Shown here one piece after another: positions 6,473 to 8,923 of a stretch of 8,923 nucleotides of DNA. Positions within the stretch are counted from its first letter, which is position 1. Each line of letters opens with the position of its first letter. Origin of the DNA: Acholeplasmatales bacterium (GTDB lineage: Bacteria > Bacillota_I > Bacilli_A > Acholeplasmatales > Anaeroplasmataceae); the NCBI GenBank assembly GCA_900767915.1, contig CAAGAX010000067.1, positions 1 through 8,923 on the forward strand, read 5' to 3'. Both the position numbers and the translations under genes were made by a program. Under the pieces are notes generated by a model, which saw nothing but the letters and a program-made list of their open reading frames with translations, was not told the DNA's origin and did no database searches.

Positions 6473-6611
6473 TTGGGTTAAATTTATGCTAATTTTATTG
6501 AATTTTACTTTTTTTCAAAAACATGATTATTTCGTTTTTTTTGAGTCATCTGTATAAATATAGAGAGCTAACAATTCGCCCGTTTAGAGCCAACGATATT
6601 TGTAAATAGAA

Positions 6612-6630
6612 CCAGTTCAAATTGAACTGG
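6612..6630 (-). terminator. Perfect 9-bp palindrome after the IstB relic
   Basis: CCAGTTCAA and TTGAACTGG flank a single A, with one more G-C and A-T pair available outside. It lies about 33 nt beyond the IstB stop on the - strand, where a terminator is expected. The following - strand bases are TTCTATTTAC, so the T-tract is poor. It may instead belong to the IS21 end. Confidence 0.4.
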
Positions 6631-6662
6631 CTCATATCTTTAATTGCTTATTTTTTTACTAT

Positions 6663-7109
6663 CTAATCTACTCTCATATTTACATTACCAGATATTATTT
6701 TGATTGAATTATGAATTAATCTATACATTATATCATCAGAATATGCAGCTCCACCTAATCTTTCATGCCAATCTTCGGTTTTATATTGGATAATAAAAAT
6801 AGTTGATGAATTATTGTACCTTAATTCAAATATTTCTAAAAGAAATTTTATGTCATCTTCTTCAGACTTATTAAGAAGACATTCATCTATTACTAGAAGC
6901 TTATATGAGGCTTACCTAGTAATAAGTTTCTTTAACTTTTCTAATATTTTATACTCATCCTTTAATTGAATTAAATCAGGCATTCTAATTTAGAGTGTCT
7001 TTATATCGTGCTAACAAGCGGCTTTAGCAATACTACAAACTAGGACAGTTTTACCGCTACCAGTGAAAACTTGTATAATGATGTTAGAAGATGTATCAAT
7101 GAAATTAAA
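6663..7109 (-). pseudogene. istB: IS21-family IstB helper ATPase relic
   Basis: IstB is the DnaA/DnaC-like AAA+ helper of IS21 transposition. The frame shows 'FIDTSSNIIIQVFTGSGKT' (Walker A, GSGKT), 'LVCSIAKAAC', 'IRMPDLIQLKDEYKILEKLK', 'YKLLVIDECLLNKSEEDD' (Walker B, VIDE), 'FLLEIFELRYNNSSTIFIIQ', 'EDWHERLGGAAYSDDIMYRL' and 'IHNSIKIISGNVNMRVD', then TAG at 6663-6665. All of these are IstB landmarks in the correct order. Three in-frame stops interrupt it: after 'AKAAC', after 'IKTL' and after 'LITR'. The N-terminal domain before Walker A is missing and is replaced at about 7107 by the truncated partner gene of the ATPase. No IstA is present. The element is dead, but its arrival or later deletion explains the truncation upstream. 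Confidence 0.9.
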
Positions 7110-7263
7110 GGGAAGTACCGTTCTTCAATTTTTTTGCATTTCTGCACCGGATAACGCTCTCATCTAGCATTTCTTCCCTTGAAAATATCAAAAGGTCATT
7201 ATCTACTAGTATATCAATAATCGCAGACTCTTCAGAGCCTTCACATATACATGCTAGTTTCAT
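7105..7263 (-). pseudogene. Truncated partner of the ATPase, TOPRIM-like start
   Basis: ATG 7261-7263 starts 12 nt after the ATPase stop. The 52 codons begin 'MKLACICEGSEESAIIDILV' and continue 'DNDLLIFSREEMLDESVIRC' until 'RNAKKLKNGTSL' and TAA 7105-7107. The opening strand followed by 'CEGSEE' and a helix is the pattern of TOPRIM-type proteins ('vEG..E...') found beside OLD, RloB and AriB-like ATPases; the TOPRIM assignment is inference from this one motif. The expected ~150 or more further residues are missing, because the reading passes into IS21 IstB sequence at about 7107. Only a weak Shine-Dalgarno (AAG in the ATPase stop region) is visible, suggesting translational coupling. A short product could still be made. 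Confidence 0.6.
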
Positions 7264-7275
7264 TCTGTTGACTTC

Positions 7276-8427
7276 TTAGTTTATTGAAGTAGCCAGATTT
7301 TTTTTCAAGCGCATATACGCTTCGTATGCTGGAGTAGCCCCCTCAAGGAATCCACTCTGATAAGCATCGCTTTTCTTGATATCGTTACGATTTAGAATGT
7401 AGCTTAGGTTCAAAATGGTAATGCCCTTATAATTACGCACAATAAAGATTCCATCGTTTCGGTCGTATACATCCAACAATTCTGGATAATGCGTTGTAAA
7501 AATCAGTGTTCCGCCTTTTTTATTCAACTGGCTATCCATAAAGAAACGCATCAATGTTGTAACGATTTCTTTATTAAAATTGTTTTCAATTTCGTCTATC
7601 AATAGATATCCACTAGATTGAAGTACCTCTTTTACCATTGAGAATGTGATAATACCCTTAATTGTACCAGAAGACAGGTACTGTTTCAAATCCGTTGCAC
7701 TATTAAGAATGATCTCTTCTTCATTCTTGAATTTCAAATGAATAAGGGTTTTCCCTTCTGTTTGCCCAAAACGTAACGTCTCAATCGTTGGATCAAGAAA
7801 AGCAATCACTTCAAGCGGAATGTCATCTGTAGACGGAAGAACATTCATATTTGTATACGAAAGCAGACTAAACACTTCAATCGTATCATTCGTCTTTTTA
7901 TTGTGTGAAATAATCAGGCTGACATCATCTGGTAAGAATTCCTCATCAGAGTTACGGATTTTTGTTGGTTCTATTCCTGTAAAATCAGTCAGGTATTTTT
8001 TTGACTTGACACTAAAAATCGGCTTCTCCCACATTCTTTCAGACAAAATGGAAGAAATAAAATTTCCTGTCTTAGCCTTCTTTGCTGTAATTACAGTTTC
8101 TAAACAGCAGATATATTTACGGTTGTCATAAAAATATGTGCAAATAGTAGCCTTCTCTGTTCCACCTAGAATACTCTTAGCCTCTACATGATTAATAGGC
8201 TCATTTTTCAAGATGTTTAACGCCAAGTTGATAATCTTTAGCACAGATGTTTTTCCAGATGCGTTAATTCCAATAAACGCACACGCTGAATGCAAATAGT
8301 AGTTGTCTATCATCTTATACAAGCTATGTTTATTATCCTCACATACACGTTGTTTGGTATAAAAATTAATATCCAGGTCCTTCTTAAACAACGGAAGTCC
8401 TTGAGCAGTGATACGAAGTATTTTCAT
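7276..8427 (-). CDS. AAA/ABC-type ATPase, intact, defence-module-like
   Basis: The 383-aa product is a complete P-loop ATPase of the SMC/ABC-like group used as sensors in OLD/RloA/PARIS-type systems. Walker A is GINASGKT at residues 53-60, an ABC signature-like 'YLSSGTIKG' is at 250-258, Walker B is 'GYLLIDEIEN' at 273-282, and 'TLIFTTHYPELLD' at 307-319 supplies the H-loop His313. The insert between Walker A and the signature (about 190 residues) is short compared with SMC proteins and has no long coiled coil. ATG 8425-8427 is supported by GAGGAG (8435-8440), seven nt away. The gene is less AT-rich than its surroundings. It directly precedes the truncated TOPRIM-like gene, so it now lacks its probable effector. 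Which named system it belongs to cannot be decided by eye. Confidence 0.88.
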   Translation of the reverse strand: MKILRITAQGLPLFKKDLDINFYTKQRVCEDNKHSLYKMIDNYYLHSACAFIGINASGKTSVLKIINLALNILKNEPINHVEAKSILGGTEKATICTYFYDNRKYICCLETVITAKKAKTGNFISSILSERMWEKPIFSVKSKKYLTDFTGIEPTKIRNSDEEFLPDDVSLIISHNKKTNDTIEVFSLLSYTNMNVLPSTDDIPLEVIAFLDPTIETLRFGQTEGKTLIHLKFKNEEEIILNSATDLKQYLSSGTIKGIITFSMVKEVLQSSGYLLIDEIENNFNKEIVTTLMRFFMDSQLNKKGGTLIFTTHYPELLDVYDRNDGIFIVRNYKGITILNLSYILNRNDIKKSDAYQSGFLEGATPAYEAYMRLKKNLATSIN

Positions 8428-8443
8428 CGCCAGTCTCCTCTCT

Positions 8444-8464
8444 AAAAACGGATTTTTCGTTTTT
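8444..8464. other. Hairpin between the ATPase start and its upstream region
   Basis: AAAAACG (8444-8450) pairs with CGTTTTT (8458-8464) around a 7-nt loop. On the + strand it is followed by ATTTT and could act as a weak terminator. On the - strand it lies in the ATPase leader, just upstream of the Shine-Dalgarno sequence. The stem is mostly A-T, so its stability is low. Confidence 0.3.
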
Positions 8465-8604
8465 ATTTTCTAGCACTACTTCTTTTCAATCAACATCCTG
8501 CAGTATCATCACACCAGCCCCTAATAGATCATTTCCTCTTATCTTTAGCTCTCAGATGGCATCATCTGCCGTAGATATTCTTTCATTGCGCTCACAATAA
8601 GAGC

Positions 8605-8629
8605 AAGCGTTAAAAAGGTTCTTTCCACA
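8605..8629. repeat. 25-bp dispersed repeat, copy 2
   Basis: This copy begins AAGCGTTAAAAAGG and ends TTCTTTCCACA on the + strand. It matches copy 1 (2221-2245) except at three positions (one G/A change and two at the 3' end) and shares the orientation of both others. It lies about 180 nt upstream of the ATPase start. On the - strand it encodes 'VERTFLTLAL' in an open frame. Confidence 0.7.
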
Positions 8630-8737
8630 ATCACCAAATAAATAATTAAAAGCTTTCTTTTGATTTGTATAAATAAATTGATTAATGCTATAAAACTAAC
8701 TCATTGATTTTTATGTATTGCTTAATTTTTGTAAAGT

Positions 8738-8762
8738 AAGCGTTAAATAGATTCTTTCCACA
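8738..8762. repeat. 25-bp dispersed repeat, copy 3
   Basis: This copy begins AAGCGTTAAATAGA and ends TTCTTTCCACA, two substitutions from copy 2. It shares an AAAGT extension on its left with copy 1 (2216-2220 and 8733-8737), which copy 2 lacks. It starts 133 bp from copy 2. On the - strand it encodes 'VERIYLTLTL'. Confidence 0.65.
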
Positions 8763-8872
8763 GTTAGATATCTATCTTTTTTTATTTTATACATATATTT
8801 TAACATTAAAAGCCTACTATAAATAAATCAAGAGATATTTGAAAAATATTTAAATTTATTTATACCAAGCAT

Positions 8873-8910
8873 AAAAATCCTCGATTTTATCATTTTTTAA
8901 AAACGAGGAT
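8873..8910 (-). terminator. Terminator-like hairpin at the right edge
   Basis: ATCCTCG (8877-8883) pairs with CGAGGAT (8904-8910), and A/T tracts inside the loop can extend the stem. On the - strand it is followed at once by a short T-run (A-run 8873-8877). It would end a - strand gene lying beyond the right edge of the window. Confidence 0.45.
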
Positions 8911-8923
8911 AATTGAATAATCT

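Larger units (their letters stand above)
6308..6662. other. Intergenic stretch with an inverted-repeat pair and a palindrome
   Basis: No convincing gene is visible in either strand. The stretch contains a 12-bp inverted repeat 102 nt apart (6347-6358 and 6461-6472), a possible extended -10 promoter for the dehydrogenase (near 6428), a T-rich run at 6510-6540, and a strong 19-nt palindrome (6612-6630). It spans the distance between the IS21 relic and the dehydrogenase start, so the old IS21 end should lie here, but I cannot identify it. Confidence 0.55.
8428..8923. other. Gene-free right flank with repeats
   Basis: No gene of useful length is visible. The stretch holds a 7-bp hairpin close to the ATPase start, two copies of the 25-bp dispersed repeat, and a terminator-like hairpin at the right edge. 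On the - strand short open frames run through the repeats: '..VERTFLTLALIVSAMKEY' then 'LRQMMPSES' ending at 8545, and 'MYKIKKDRYLTVERIYLTLT' ending near 8711. They may be gene scraps like the one at copy 1. Confidence 0.55.

Noticed and set aside
7820..8131. A 103-codon + strand frame inside the ATPase
   Set aside because: It is a reverse-strand shadow of a well-supported gene with all ATPase motifs in order.
1..8923. CRISPR array, tRNA or rRNA genes
   Set aside because: There are no regularly spaced repeats of 25-40 bp. The three 25-bp copies are irregularly placed, and no cloverleaf or rRNA-like segment was seen on either strand.

Overview
The window is very AT-rich DNA that reads with the standard bacterial code: TGG is used for tryptophan and genes end in TAA, TGA or TAG. 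The encoded families (BspA-type leucine-rich repeats, an HTH-Fic protein, an FRG-domain protein, IS30 and IS21 relics, a Bacillota-like UDP-glucose dehydrogenase) suggest a low-GC Bacillota or gut Mollicutes-type bacterium. That assignment is inference. No rRNA, tRNA or CRISPR array is visible.

Layout. Bases 1-417 hold no gene, only hairpins, a short GCGGAATT repeat and a possible leftward promoter. A decayed IS30-family transposase lies on the + strand (418-997). Everything else with a recognisable identity is on the - strand. In transcription order from the right these are: an intact AAA/ABC-type ATPase (7276-8427); a 52-codon stub of its partner gene (7105-7263), cut off by an IS21 IstB relic (6663-7109); a UDP-glucose 6-dehydrogenase pseudogene (5086-6307); three short gene relics, including the tail of a BspA-like LRR protein (4424-5095); an intact FRG-domain protein with its own terminator (3125-4363); the tail of a second ATPase (2451-2834) with a 14-codon stub of its downstream gene; a short HsdS-like tail (2152-2211); and an intact HTH-Fic adenylyltransferase (1150-2064).

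Interpretation. This looks like an accessory, defence-island-like region in heavy decay. Only three genes look intact: Fic, FRG and the right-hand ATPase. Two ATPase modules have the same plan, an ATPase followed after 12 nt by a second gene, and in both the second gene is broken within its first 60 codons. That pattern fits selective loss of an effector, but it could also be chance within general decay.

The most interesting non-coding signals are three co-oriented copies of a 25-bp repeat (2221, 8605 and 8738) that flank most of the - strand cargo, and three AAGTAAAGATT boxes spaced about three helical turns apart over the Fic promoter. No complete new multi-gene system can be demonstrated. 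The best candidates are the FRG-domain protein with its unassigned N-terminal half, and the ATPase plus TOPRIM-like partner.
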